Shown one piece after another: positions 37,893 through 47,474 of a stretch of 64,000 nt of DNA. Source of the stretch: CAVVIH01 sp963748295 (lineage in GTDB: Bacteria; Acidobacteriota; Vicinamibacteria; Vicinamibacterales; 2-12-FULL-66-21); NCBI GenBank assembly GCA_963748295.1, contig CAVVIH010000004.1, positions 372,001 to 436,000 on the forward strand, written 5' to 3'. A program made the translations under genes and the position numbers. Below the pieces are notes generated by a model. That model saw only the letters and a program-made list of their open reading frames with translations. It did not search any database and was not told the origin of the DNA. Each line of letters starts with the position of its first letter. Position 1 is the stretch's first letter.

Positions 37893-38746
37893 AAAGCGTC
37901 CCCTTCGAGCGGCTCGACCCATCCACGTACCGCGAGCTGGTGCGTCGCGCGCTCGCCGAGGACCTCGGATGGGGAGACGTTACGACGGAGGCGACGGTGG
38001 CGCCCGAGCAGCGCGCACGCGGCGTGCTGGTCGCCAAATCGCCGTGCGTCGTGGCCGGACTCGACATCGCGGGTGAAACGTTCCGGCAGCTCGATCCAGG
38101 CGCCTCGTTCAAGGCGTTCGTGAAGGACGGCGATCGCTGTGAGCCGGGAACCGTCGTCGGCGAAGTGCGCGGCGCCGCCGCCGCGATGCTCACGGCCGAG
38201 AGGACCGCCCTCAATTTCCTGCAGCGCCTTTCCGGCATCGCCACGCTGACGCGGCGGTTCGTCGACGCGGCGAACGGAAAGATCGCAATCCTGGACACGC
38301 GCAAGACCACGCCGACGCTCCGTGTGATCGAGAAGTACGCGGTCAGGGCCGGGGGCGGCGTGAATCACCGCGGCGGGCTCGACGAAGCGATTCTGATCAA
38401 GGACAACCACATTCGCCTCGCCGGCGGTGTCGGCAAGGCGGTCGAGCGCATGAAAGCCGCCGGTCAGGAGATGCCGGTGGAAGTCGAGGCGCAGAGCCTC
38501 GCGCAGGTGGACGAAGCGCTGGCGGCTGGCGCCGACATCATCCTGCTCGACAACCTGTCCGCCGCCGACACCCGCGAAGCGGTGCGCAGAATCGCGGGGC
38601 GCGCGAAGATCGAACTGTCCGGCGGCGTCACGCTCGAGCGGATTCCCGAGCTCGCGCACACCGGCGCGCAATATGTCTCGGTCGGCGCGCTGACGCACTC
38701 GGCGCCGGCCGCCGATCTCAGCTTCGAGCTGGAGCCGGATGCCTGA
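37889..38746 (+). CDS. nadC: Nicotinate-nucleotide pyrophosphorylase (quinolinate phosphoribosyltransferase)
   Basis: 285 residues; forms nicotinate mononucleotide from quinolinate in NAD synthesis. Signatures: EDLGWGDVTTEATVAPEQRA, ERTALNFLQRLSGIATLTRR, ILDTRKTTPTLRVIEKYAVR, AGGGVNHRGGLDEAILIKDN and the closing VSVGALTHSAPAADLSFEL. ATGA overlap with valS and 8-nt overlap with birA imply one operon. nadA and nadB are not in the window. Confidence 0.96.
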   Translation: MKSVPFERLDPSTYRELVRRALAEDLGWGDVTTEATVAPEQRARGVLVAKSPCVVAGLDIAGETFRQLDPGASFKAFVKDGDRCEPGTVVGEVRGAAAAMLTAERTALNFLQRLSGIATLTRRFVDAANGKIAILDTRKTTPTLRVIEKYAVRAGGGVNHRGGLDEAILIKDNHIRLAGGVGKAVERMKAAGQEMPVEVEAQSLAQVDEALAAGADIILLDNLSAADTREAVRRIAGRAKIELSGGVTLERIPELAHTGAQYVSVGALTHSAPAADLSFELEPDA

Positions 38747-39545
38747 CACGCTTCCCGCCGAGCTCGCCCGCGCGCTGCACGCGCCGGACCGCATGGCGCC
38801 CTTCGGCAACCCCGTTCATTACTTCGGCGAAACAGGTTCGACCAACGATGTCGCCGCGTCGCTCGCCGAAGCCGGTGCGCCCGAAGGGACGACCGTCATC
38901 GCCTCGGCACAGACCGCCGGCCGCGGCCGGCTCGGCCGCGAGTGGTACTCACCACCCGAGGCAGGCCTTTACGTCTCCGTCGTGTGCCGCAATCTGACGG
39001 CTGCGCCGTACCTGACGCTGGCGGGCGGCGTTGCCGTCGCCGACGGTATCCGCGTCTCCACCGGCCTGCCCGTCGAGATCAAGTGGCCGAATGACGTCGT
39101 CGTCCCCGACAATCGCGGATCGTCGCGCCGCCGGAAGCTCGCCGGCGTTCTCGCCGAAGCGTCGTCGGACGCGCGCGGCTTGCAGTATGTCGTGCTCGGT
39201 TTCGGCGTGAACCTGCGCGCATCCGCATATCCTGCCGCGATCGCCAGCAGGGCATCGTCGCTCGAAACCGAGCTGGGCCGTCCTGTCGACGGGGCCCTCC
39301 TGCTTGCAGGTATTCTGGAGACGCTCGCGACACACTTTCGCGCGCTGACGGCCGGTGCGCCGCGCGCGCTGCTGGCGCGCTGGCGCGAACTGGCGCCGAC
39401 CGCCCTCGGCGCGTCGGTGGTGTGCGAAACGGCGGGCGGGCGTGAGCGCGGCGTGACGGCAGGCATCGGCGACGACGGCGCGTTGCTCGTGAGGGTCGGC
39501 GAGCGCACCGAGCGGGTGATTGCCGGCGAGATCGTCTGGAACTAG
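38739..39545 (+). CDS. birA: Biotin--[acetyl-CoA-carboxylase] ligase
   Basis: 268 residues. Catalytic loop ASAQTAGRGRLGREWYSPPE (GRGRxG), FGETGSTNDVAASL, LPVEIKWPNDVVVPDNRGSS and KLAGVLAEASSD. It lacks the N-terminal helix-turn-helix of E. coli BirA, so it is the monofunctional ligase type. A C-terminal SH3-like domain is present (GGRERGVTAGIGDDGALLVR). It overlaps nadC and is followed 27 nt later by coaX, a common neighbour. Confidence 0.94.
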   Translation: MPDTLPAELARALHAPDRMAPFGNPVHYFGETGSTNDVAASLAEAGAPEGTTVIASAQTAGRGRLGREWYSPPEAGLYVSVVCRNLTAAPYLTLAGGVAVADGIRVSTGLPVEIKWPNDVVVPDNRGSSRRRKLAGVLAEASSDARGLQYVVLGFGVNLRASAYPAAIASRASSLETELGRPVDGALLLAGILETLATHFRALTAGAPRALLARWRELAPTALGASVVCETAGGRERGVTAGIGDDGALLVRVGERTERVIAGEIVWN

Positions 39546-39572
39546 CCGTCAGCGATTCGAGGACTCGACAAC

Positions 39573-40358
39573 ATGCTTCTGGCCATCGACGTCGGCAACA
39601 CGAACATCGTGCTCGGCGTGTTCGAGGCGAAAAAGCTTGTCAGGAGCTGGCGGCTGGTGACGCTGCGCGAGCGGACCGCGGACGAGATCGGCATCCTGGT
39701 CACGCAGCTGTTCGCGTCCGCCGGCCTCTCGCCGAAAAACGTCCAGGGCATCATCCTCGCGTCGGTCGTGCCGCCGCTGACGCGGACGATGGAGGAGATG
39801 GCGCGGGTGTATTTCGGACGCGACCCGCTGACCGTCGACCCCGGAGTCAACACCGGCATGCGCGTGCTGTATACGCCGGCAAGCGACGTCGGCGCCGATC
39901 GCGTCGTCAACGCCGTTGCCGCCTACGAAGCGTACGGCCGCGCCGGACACATTCCGGTGATCGTCGTCGATTTCGGGACCGCGACGACGTTCGACGCGAT
40001 TTCGGCGGCGGGTGAGTATGTCGGCGGCGTCATCTGTCCGGGGATCGGCATTTCCGCCGACGCGCTGTTCCAGCGCGCGGCCCGGCTGCCCAAGGTCGAT
40101 GTGCGCAAGCCGCCCTCGATCATCGGTCAGACCACCGTCACCTCGATGCAGGCGGGCCTCTTCTTCGGCTACGTCTCGATGGTCGACGGGATCGTGCAGC
40201 GCATGCGCAAGGAACTGCCGGCAGGCGATCGCGCCGCGTGCATCGCGACTGGCGGGATGGCGGAGATCCTGGCGTCGGAGACGGCGTCGATTCAGCGCGT
40301 CGATCCGGACCTGACGCTGCAGGGACTTCGGTTGATCTGGGAACGGGCGCAGAAGTGA
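39573..40358 (+). CDS. coaX: Type III pantothenate kinase
   Basis: 261 residues. First step of CoA synthesis. ASKHA-fold motifs: LLAIDVGNTNIVLGVFE (phosphate 1), GADRVVNAVAAYEAYG, VIVVDFGTATTFDAI (phosphate 2), GGVICPGIGISADALFQRAA and IATGGMAEILASET. Its stop overlaps the GTG of the next gene. Confidence 0.96.
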   Translation: MLLAIDVGNTNIVLGVFEAKKLVRSWRLVTLRERTADEIGILVTQLFASAGLSPKNVQGIILASVVPPLTRTMEEMARVYFGRDPLTVDPGVNTGMRVLYTPASDVGADRVVNAVAAYEAYGRAGHIPVIVVDFGTATTFDAISAAGEYVGGVICPGIGISADALFQRAARLPKVDVRKPPSIIGQTTVTSMQAGLFFGYVSMVDGIVQRMRKELPAGDRAACIATGGMAEILASETASIQRVDPDLTLQGLRLIWERAQK

Positions 40359-41053
40359 GCGACATCAAGGACGCTGGCGAGTACTGCCGGGAAATCGAAA
40401 CCTACCTCTGTCAGAAAAACGAAGGACATCTGATCCGCATCGTCGGCCCGGCCTTCGAGCAGGTCTGCGGCTGGGCGGCGCAAGGTGTGCCGCTGAAGAT
40501 TGCGTTCCGGGGAATCGATCGGTACTGCGAGCGCTACTACCTCAAGGGCCCGCGGCGGCGTCCCGTGCGGATCGAGTTCTGCGAAGCGGACATCCTGGAC
40601 GCTTTCGACGACTGGCGGCGCGCTGTCGGCGTCGCCGCGGGTGGAAACGGCACGGCCGACACGCATCGCAAGCCGTCGCTGGCTTCTCACATCGAGCGCG
40701 CGACGGCCCGGCTGACGGCGCTGCTCGGCGGTGTGAGGCCGCCGGAGTTCGTTGCGGACGTCGCGCGTATCGTTCGCGAGCTCGACGCGCTCAAAGGGGA
40801 TGCGCAGCATGCCCGGGGCGAACGGCGACAGGAGATCATCCGCGAGCTGGAACGGATCGATGGCGTCGTTGTCGATCTTGCCGCGCGCGGGCTCGATCCG
40901 ACCGCGGCGGCCGCGCTCGAGCGTGAAGCGGACGCCGAGTTGGCGCCGTTCGTGGAACGCATGGCGCCGGATGCATACGCAGCGGCGCGGCGCCTTGCCT
41001 GCATACGCCTTCTTCGCGAGGCGGCTGGACTGCCGATCGTCAGCTTCGAGTAA
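40355..41053 (+). CDS. Conserved-looking hypothetical protein
   Basis: 232 residues from GTG 40355, which overlaps the coaX stop (GTGA). The N-terminal 100 residues have a definite folded look (REIETYLCQKNEGHLIRIVG, then FEQVCGWAAQGVPLKIAFRG and RIEFCEADILDAFDDWRRAV). The rest is helical and charged. No membrane segment or catalytic motif. It sits between coaX and an RNA methyltransferase in a tight operon, but I do not recognise the family. Confidence 0.7.
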   Translation: MSDIKDAGEYCREIETYLCQKNEGHLIRIVGPAFEQVCGWAAQGVPLKIAFRGIDRYCERYYLKGPRRRPVRIEFCEADILDAFDDWRRAVGVAAGGNGTADTHRKPSLASHIERATARLTALLGGVRPPEFVADVARIVRELDALKGDAQHARGERRQEIIRELERIDGVVVDLAARGLDPTAAAALEREADAELAPFVERMAPDAYAAARRLACIRLLREAAGLPIVSFE

Positions 41054-41056
41054 CCG

Positions 41057-42337
41057 GTGATGCTGAACGCGGGCCAGCAGCTCGAGCTCGACATCGAGAA
41101 GCCCGCCGCCGGCGGGAGGATGATCGCGCGGCACGAGGGCCAGATCGTGCTGGTGATGGGTGCGATTCCAGGCGAGCGCGTGCTCGCGCGGATCGAGAAG
41201 GCGGATCGTCAGCTTGCGTTCGCCAGCACGGTCGACGTCCTGACGCCCTCATCGGATCGCCGTGAGCCGTATGTCGATCCTCTCTGCGGCGGCTGCCTCT
41301 ACGCCCACATCTCTTACGCCCGGCAGCTTCTCGTCAAGGCGGACGTCATCGTCGACGCGTTCGTGCGGCTGGGCCGCCTTGCCGCGCCGTCCGTCGAGGT
41401 GCAAGCCTCGCCCGAGCATGGCTACAGAATGCGCGGCCGGTTGTACGTTGACGACGGCCGCGCCGGCTTCTACCGCGAGGGCAGCCACTCGCTCTGCGAC
41501 GCGGCGTCTACACGCCTGTTGACGGACGAAGCGGTCGCGTCGGCGACGCGGGTCGCCGACGCGCTGCTGCAGCGCGGGCTGGGCGTGAAGTCCGTTGAGG
41601 TGTCCGAGAACCTTGACGGCACCGAGCGGGCGCTGCACGTCGAAGCGCCGTCGAGCGCGCGGCTCGAAGGATCCGCATTGGCGGCGCTCACGCGGTCACA
41701 CGGCCTGACCGGCTGCACCGTGCGAACGGCGGACGGGCTGATCGCCGCGCTCGATCCGGCCGTCAGCGATCCGCTCGAGACGCTGACCAGTGGACGCGCG
41801 ACGCGAGGCGTTCTGCGCCGCAGCGCCCAGTCGTTCTTCCAGGCCAATCGATTCCTCCTGCCGTCGCTGGTGACCGCCGTGATGGACGCCGTTCCCGGCG
41901 AAGGCGAAGTCCTCGATCTCTACGCGGGTGTCGGACTGTTTTCCGCAGCGCTCGCGGGGATTGGGCGTACGCAGATAACCGCGGTGGAAGGGGATCGTTC
42001 GGGAAGCGCCGATCTCGTCGAGAACGCCGCACAGTTTTCCGGCGCCATCACGGCGGTGCGGGACAGCGTCGAAAGCTACCTGACCGGGACGCGGAACATA
42101 CGTGCGCGAACCGTCATCGTCGATCCGCCGCGGACCGGCATCAGCCGGGCGGCGATGGGGATGGTCGCCAGCCATGGCGCGGACCGGATCATCTATGTGT
42201 CGTGCGACCCCGCCACCATGGCGCGCGACGCGCGGCGGCTGGTCGATGCGGGCTACGCGCTGGAGTCGATCCGCGCCTTCGATCTATTTCCGAACACCCC
42301 GCACGTGGAGACCCTGGCAGTGTTTGCGAAGGGATAG
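41057..42337 (+). CDS. TrmA/RlmD-family RNA (uracil-5-)-methyltransferase
   Basis: 426 residues. An N-terminal TRAM-like OB domain (IARHEGQIVLVMGAIPGERV), CGGCLYAHISYARQL from the iron-sulfur region (fewer Cys than canonical RlmD), SAM site EVLDLYAGVGLFSAALAGIG, and catalytic YVSCDPATMARDARRL with DPPRTGISRAAM. It methylates a uridine in tRNA or rRNA; the target cannot be assigned. It starts at GTG 41057 or ATG 41060, 3 nt after the previous stop. It is the last gene of this run; the convergent amidotransferase begins right after its stop. Confidence 0.9.
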   Translation: MMLNAGQQLELDIEKPAAGGRMIARHEGQIVLVMGAIPGERVLARIEKADRQLAFASTVDVLTPSSDRREPYVDPLCGGCLYAHISYARQLLVKADVIVDAFVRLGRLAAPSVEVQASPEHGYRMRGRLYVDDGRAGFYREGSHSLCDAASTRLLTDEAVASATRVADALLQRGLGVKSVEVSENLDGTERALHVEAPSSARLEGSALAALTRSHGLTGCTVRTADGLIAALDPAVSDPLETLTSGRATRGVLRRSAQSFFQANRFLLPSLVTAVMDAVPGEGEVLDLYAGVGLFSAALAGIGRTQITAVEGDRSGSADLVENAAQFSGAITAVRDSVESYLTGTRNIRARTVIVDPPRTGISRAAMGMVASHGADRIIYVSCDPATMARDARRLVDAGYALESIRAFDLFPNTPHVETLAVFAKG

Positions 42338-43027
42338 CTAACGGCGCGCTGATTCGATAAACGCCGTAAAGAGCGGGCTGAACTCGCCGGTCCGGCAGAA
42401 ATTCTCCGGATGCCACTGCACACCGAGGCAGAACCGCGCCTCCGGCTTTTCGATCGCCTCGATGACGCCGTCGGGCGCCGTCGCTGACGCGATGAGCCCC
42501 TCGCCGACCCGCGCGACCGACTGGTGATGACGGCTGTTGACCCTGCACGCGTGCGCGGCGTCGACCGCTGACCCCAGCGCACGCTCGAGCCGCGATCCCG
42601 CGGTGACGCTGACGTCATGCGCGTGCGCGTCGCGCGGCTCGCGGATCGTATGCGTCAGCGGTCCCTCGATCCCGGAGCCGATGTCCTGCACGAGCGAGCC
42701 GCCCGCGGCGACGTTCAGCACCTGCGCGCCCCGGCAGATCGCGAGCACCGGCAGATCGGCGGAGAGCGCCCGTCGCGCCAGGTCGATCTCGAATTCGTCG
42801 CGGCCTGGCTCGGCATCCTCGATGGTGGGATGACGCTCCTCGCCGTAGAACACCGGATCGACGTCGCCGCCACCCGTCAGCAGCAGCCCGTCCAGCTCGC
42901 CGACTACCTTGCGGGGGCTCTCGCTCGCCTCCAGGACGCGAGGCTTCCCGCCCGCCTGTTCGACCGAGCGGACGTAGTCGTCCATCCGGCTGCAGCGCGT
43001 GATGCCGATCACTGGAGTCTTTTGCAT
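42338..43027 (-). CDS. Class I glutamine amidotransferase-like hydrolase (gamma-glutamyl-GABA hydrolase family, C26)
   Basis: 229 residues. Nucleophile elbow LPVLAICRGAQVLNVAAGGS, His/Glu pair in CLGVQWHPENFCRTGEFSPL, and LDGLLLTGGGDVDPVFYGEE near the start. The PuuD-like family cleaves gamma-glutamyl bonds; the exact substrate is unknown. It is downstream of argS on the same strand, 44 nt away, with a short stutter element between. Confidence 0.9.
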   Translation of the reverse strand: MQKTPVIGITRCSRMDDYVRSVEQAGGKPRVLEASESPRKVVGELDGLLLTGGGDVDPVFYGEERHPTIEDAEPGRDEFEIDLARRALSADLPVLAICRGAQVLNVAAGGSLVQDIGSGIEGPLTHTIREPRDAHAHDVSVTAGSRLERALGSAVDAAHACRVNSRHHQSVARVGEGLIASATAPDGVIEAIEKPEARFCLGVQWHPENFCRTGEFSPLFTAFIESARR

Positions 43028-43034
43028 GCTTGTC

Positions 43035-43066
43035 TTCCTCGGCGCTCGGGCTCGGGCTCGGGGCTC
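43035..43066. repeat. Short stutter element, GGCTCGGGCTCGGG words
   Basis: GGCGCTCGGGCTCGGGCTC, then GGGGCTCGGCCCTA, between argS and the amidotransferase gene. The word is related to the first part of the elements at 7424 and 9712. Confidence 0.6.
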
Positions 43067-43070
43067 GGCC

Positions 43071-45107
43071 CTACATCCTCGCCGGCACGGACACGCCCAT
43101 CAGGTCGAGCGCTCTTGCGAGTTGATCTCGATAGTACAGGACGGCGGTGGCGCGCCAGACGCGGGTGTCTCGGCGTTCCTCGTTCAGGATCGAATAGCGA
43201 TGATAGAAAGCATTGAACGCCTGCGCCAGCCCGAACGCATACTTCGCGAGGACCGACAGCTCGAGCGTCCGGATCGCCTGCTCGACAACCTCGTCCAGTC
43301 TCGCCGCCTCGAGCACGAGGGCCCAGAGATCGGTCGCTTCGTCAGACGTTCCCGTCAGCGGATCCGGTGATGCGCCCGGCAGCGCGGCGAGCACCGACGC
43401 TTCGTCCAGTCCCTCGCGGTCCTTCAGCTTGTTGAAAATGTTGTTCGCGCGGACGACCGCGTACTGCAGATACGGGCCGCTTTCGCCCTCGAAGCTCAGC
43501 GCCTCGTCGATGTCGAACACGATCACCTTGCCGCGCGAGAACTTCACCATGAAGTATCGGACCGCCGCGACGGCGATCGTCTCAGCGACCCGACGCGACT
43601 CTTCGGCGGCGAGCTCCGGATTGCGGCTCGCGACCTCGCCCGAGGCCTTCGCGACGAGCCGATCGAGCAGGTCGTCGGCCTTGACGCCGAGCCCCTTCCG
43701 TCCCGACACCTCGACGAAGGGCCGCTCCGCATCGTCGCTCGTATCGTAGCCAAGCTCCCGCGCGGTGGCGTGCGAGAGTGCGACCATCTCGTACGAATAG
43801 TGGATCGAATGCGACGCCTGCTGCTCGTACCCGAGCGCGGCGAGCGCCTGCTTGATCAGCTTCTGCAGGTACGATTGCCGCGTGTCGATGACGTTGCAGA
43901 CCCACGATGCGCGCCCGAACGATGGTGGCTCAGGTTTGGCAAGTTCCGCCGACGATGTCGTGGACCAGAGCTTCGTGTCGTCCGGACTCTCCTCGAACAC
44001 TCGGTAATAGAAGTCCTTGCCGAGGAGGCCGAACTTCCACAGCTGATAGGCCATGTCCTTCCCGACATACGTCACGGTTCCGTCGGACCTGACGATGACC
44101 TTTTCGCGCTGACCGGCTTCGTCGGCCTCCTGATTCGCCTCGGCGTTGGTGCCTTCGTCCTCGGGTTCGGACGCCTCGCTGCTCTCGTCCTCGATCCGCA
44201 TGACCCAGCAGCCCTTCAGCTTCCCTTCGGTCTGCAGGAACACGGCGCCGGTTTTCTTCAGGAACTCGAATGCATGCGCCCAGAAATGCAGGCGCAGGAT
44301 GTCGCCCTCCCATGTCAGCAGGTCGTAGCCGATATTCATCCTCCGCATCGTCGCCAGGTGGGCGCGGACGATGCGATCGGCGATGAAGGCGGCCATTTCG
44401 GCGGTCGGATTACTGCCGCGCTCGAGGTCGTGGAGCGCCGCGGTGCGAATCTGCAAACGTGTCTTGTCTTCGGCGTACCACTCCGTGACGCGAGCGTAGA
44501 GATCCCAGCAGTAGTAGTCGAAGCGCGGCTGGCCGGCGAGCTGGCGGACCTCGTCGAGCGATTTGTGTTCCAGTTCGCGGAAGCCGACCGCGACGTCAGC
44601 GACCTGCACGCCGGTATCGTCGATGTAGTTCTGGATCTCGACGTCGCGGCCGTTGAAGCGGAGCAGCCGTCCGAACGCGTCGCCCAGCGCCGCGTTGCGC
44701 AGGTGACCGATATGCGCGGCCTTGTTCGGGTTGATGGCGGTGTGCTCGACGATGGCCTTTTCGCCGCGCGGCCGCGGCGGCGCGGCCGTTCCGGAAAGCC
44801 GCGCGGTCATGAACGCGGGACGGTCCAGAAAGAAGTTGACGTAGCCGTTTGGCGCCGCTTCGACGCGGGCGATTCCGTCGAGCGGCTCGAGCGCGCCGGC
44901 GATTTCCTGCGCAATCATTCGAGGGGCCTTGCGCAGGCGCCGCGCGAGCTCGAACGCAAGTGGCACCGCAAGATCGCCGAGCGCGCGGCGCGGCGGCATT
45001 TCGACCGGAATGGCGGCGAGCACCGGGTCGTCGGCTGGAATGCCGTATAGCCGCGTCACGGCCCGGGCCATGCCGGCGCGGACGGTCTGGTGTGTCGGTA
45101 GGATCAT
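43071..45107 (-). CDS. argS: Arginyl-tRNA synthetase, long form with acidic insertion
   Basis: 678 residues against the usual 550-590. HIGH motif NPNKAAHIGHLRNAALGDAF, KMSKS-equivalent EVSGRKGLGVKADDLLDRLV, and a normal DALR anticodon domain at the end. The extra length includes an acidic low-complexity insert (DESSEASEPEDEGTNAEANQ) just before VIVRSDGTVTYVGKDMAYQL. Start ATG 45107 lies inside a palindrome (45103-45121). No frameshift is seen. Confidence 0.94.
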   Translation of the reverse strand: MILPTHQTVRAGMARAVTRLYGIPADDPVLAAIPVEMPPRRALGDLAVPLAFELARRLRKAPRMIAQEIAGALEPLDGIARVEAAPNGYVNFFLDRPAFMTARLSGTAAPPRPRGEKAIVEHTAINPNKAAHIGHLRNAALGDAFGRLLRFNGRDVEIQNYIDDTGVQVADVAVGFRELEHKSLDEVRQLAGQPRFDYYCWDLYARVTEWYAEDKTRLQIRTAALHDLERGSNPTAEMAAFIADRIVRAHLATMRRMNIGYDLLTWEGDILRLHFWAHAFEFLKKTGAVFLQTEGKLKGCWVMRIEDESSEASEPEDEGTNAEANQEADEAGQREKVIVRSDGTVTYVGKDMAYQLWKFGLLGKDFYYRVFEESPDDTKLWSTTSSAELAKPEPPSFGRASWVCNVIDTRQSYLQKLIKQALAALGYEQQASHSIHYSYEMVALSHATARELGYDTSDDAERPFVEVSGRKGLGVKADDLLDRLVAKASGEVASRNPELAAEESRRVAETIAVAAVRYFMVKFSRGKVIVFDIDEALSFEGESGPYLQYAVVRANNIFNKLKDREGLDEASVLAALPGASPDPLTGTSDEATDLWALVLEAARLDEVVEQAIRTLELSVLAKYAFGLAQAFNAFYHRYSILNEERRDTRVWRATAVLYYRDQLARALDLMGVSVPARM

Positions 45108-45121
45108 GGATCATCCATGAT
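45103..45121 (-). promoter_or_regulatory. Palindrome over the argS start codon
   Basis: ATCATGGA-TCA-TCCATGAT: 8-bp arms with a 3-nt loop. In the mRNA it could cover the ATG. An upstream ATG in it opens a 4-codon frame (ATG GAT GAT CCA TGA) whose stop overlaps the argS start. A regulatory role is inferred only. Confidence 0.4.
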
Positions 45122-45211
45122 ACGATCTCGCACGACTTTTCGAGGATCATCGCGCGCTGCGGCGGCTGTCCTCCATGCCTTGTTCGTGCACATCCCACTG
45201 CACCGACGTCA

Positions 45212-45811
45212 ATGAGTGAGCCGAGAATCGGCCGCGTGCTCGTCGCGAGCCTGCACCAGGCCATTGCCGACGTACTACCGATGCGGCTCGAGTTCTACGA
45301 GAACTGGCTGAACGCGTCCGGCTTGCGCGAAGGCACCATCGGCCTGGCGCCGCTGTCGGCGGTGTTGAGTTTTCTCCGGAGCGAGGGGGACGCGTACAAT
45401 CAGATCACGACGCGGGCCGGCGAGTACGCGGCAGACTGGACCGTTACGAACATGCCGGTGTTCGAGCGGCGGATGATCAACGCGATGCCAGGCATCGTTC
45501 GCGCCAGGCTGGCGCTGAGAACCGCGCGAGGACTCATTCGCGCGACCTATCCCGGCTCCCGCGCCATCGTTCGCTTCCGGCGCGGGTCGGCGTCCGTCGA
45601 ATTGCGCGGCTCGCTGTTCTGCGAGGTCCGCGAGGCCTCGGTGGCGCCGCTGTGCGGGTTTTACGCAGCCGCCATCGGCCGCGTCCTGCAGCATTTCGCC
45701 TTTCGTGCCGATGCACGGGTCAACGAGTGTCGTGCAGCCGGGACGCGCAAGGGGTGTCTGCTGCACGTCGATGTGGCCGTCGCGGGCGCTGACGAACCCG
45801 CCGCGGCCTAG
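45212..45811 (+). CDS. Hypothetical protein, possibly V4R-like
   Basis: 199 residues from ATG 45212, divergent from argS. A helical N-terminus (VLVASLHQAIADVLPMRLEF), then a mixed region, and a C-terminal block SLFCEVREASVAPLCGFYAA with CRAAGTRKGCLLHVDV. Conserved-looking Cys, Gly-Phe-Tyr and CRAxG.xxC spacing recalls small-ligand-binding V4R domains, but this is weak. The next gene starts 13 nt later, so an operon with the TPR protein is possible. Confidence 0.6.
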   Translation: MSEPRIGRVLVASLHQAIADVLPMRLEFYENWLNASGLREGTIGLAPLSAVLSFLRSEGDAYNQITTRAGEYAADWTVTNMPVFERRMINAMPGIVRARLALRTARGLIRATYPGSRAIVRFRRGSASVELRGSLFCEVREASVAPLCGFYAAAIGRVLQHFAFRADARVNECRAAGTRKGCLLHVDVAVAGADEPAAA

Positions 45812-45824
45812 CCGGGTCGCTTTC

Positions 45825-47460
45825 ATGCTGCACAAGGTCCTTCCAATCGGCGTTCTCCTCGTGTTTGCTGGCCGGCGCCGCCGCGGCGCAGACCCCTTCA
45901 CGGCAGCTGGTCGTACCCTTCGACAACGCGAAGGCCGAGCCGCGCTATCAGTGGCTCGCCGAGGCGTCCGCCATCCTGCTGACCGATGGATTACGCGAGC
46001 GTTCGCAGGGAGCGATCACCCGGACCGAGCGGATGAACGCCTTCGAGCAGCTTCATCTTCCGGTGGCCGCATCGCTGAGCCGCGCCACCGTCATCAAGGT
46101 CGCACAGCTGGTGGGCGCCGGGGAAGTGATCGTCGGGTCGTTCAAGGTGGAAGGCGAAGAGCTTTCGGTGTCGGCGCAGTCGATCCGGGTGGACGTGGGC
46201 CGGGTGCAGCCGGCGGCGAGCGAGCACGGTCCGCTCACGGATCTCTTTGGGGTCTACGATCGTCTCGCGAAGCGGCTCGCTCACGACGCCCCGGTCGTCG
46301 CCGGCGTGCGGCCGGCAAACCCGCCGCTCGACGCGTTCGAGAATTTCATCAAGGGGCTGGTTGCCGAGAACCCTTCGACGAAGGCGTCGTTCCTCGAGGC
46401 GGCGATCCGGGACCATTCCGATTTCGATCGCGCGCGGCTGGCGCTCTGGGAGGTCAGGACGGATCAGGGCGACCATGACGCCGCGCTCGCCAACGCACGC
46501 ACGGTGAGCGGCCCGTCGTTCGTGGGACGAGGCAGTTTTGCCGCTGGGGTGTCGCTGCTCGAGCTCGAGCGATATGACGAAGCGTTCGAGGCGTTCAAGG
46601 GGCTGCTGGACGAGAAAACGGATCCGTTCATCTCCAACGCGGCGGTCCTGAACAATCTGGGCGTCGTGCAGATTCGGCGCGGCACGAGCCAGCAGACCCC
46701 GTCCGCCGCAGCCCCGGCGAAGCCGGACCCGTCGGCCGTCTACTACCTCACGAAGGCGGCGGAACTCGAGACCGATCCCGATTACCTGTTCAACCTCGGC
46801 TACGCCTACGCGCTCGACAAGAACTACCAGGGCGCGCTCTACTGGCTGCGCGAAGCGCTGCGCCGCGATCCGACCGACGCCGACGCGCACTTCGTGCTCG
46901 GCGCGGCGCTGCAGGGAACCGGCGGCACCGTCGAAGCGGCCCGCGAACGCGATTTGGCGCGGCAGTTGTCCGCACGCTACGAAGAGAAAGCGCCCGCCGC
47001 TTCGGAGAAGCTCGTCATCCCGTGGGGCCTGGAGCGCGTGGCGTTCGAACCCGCGGCGTCAGGGACGACGCGGGCCGACCAGGCAATCGTCAACTCGGCG
47101 CAGCGGGAACAACGCGAGCTCGCCAGGTTCCACCTCGAAAGCGGCAGGCGCCTGTTCGAGAAAGAGCAGGATCGCGAAGCGATGACCGAGTTGGGGCGCG
47201 CCGTCTACCTGTCGCCGTACGAAGCGCAGGCGCACCTGCTGATCGGGCGCATCCACCTGCGCGCCGGCCGTCCCGGCGAAGCGATCGACGCGCTGAAGAT
47301 CTCGATCTGGAGCGAGGAAACGGCGGCCGCCCGCGTCGCGCTCGCCGAGGCGTATCTGAAGGCGGGCAACCCGGCGGCCGCGCGCACCGAAGCGGAACGC
47401 GCGCTGATCCTCGCGCCGGAGTCCGCCGACGCCAGGCGCCTGCTCGCGACGATCAAGTAG
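45825..47460 (+). CDS. Secreted TPR-repeat protein, one indel in the signal peptide
   Basis: About 545 residues. ATG 45825 begins the signal peptide MLHKVLPIGVLLVFAG; a one-base shift near 45870 links it to AGAAAAQTPSRQLVVPF in the main frame. The N-terminal third resembles a FlgO/CsgG-like region (VPFDNAKAEPRYQWLAEASA; GAITRTERMNAFEQL). Tetratricopeptide repeats follow (YLFNLGYAYALDKNYQGALY; AYLKAGNPAAARTEAERALI). It is a likely periplasmic scaffold, upstream of nfeD by 14 nt. Confidence 0.82.
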
Positions 47461-47474
47461 TCCAGGAGGCCTCT

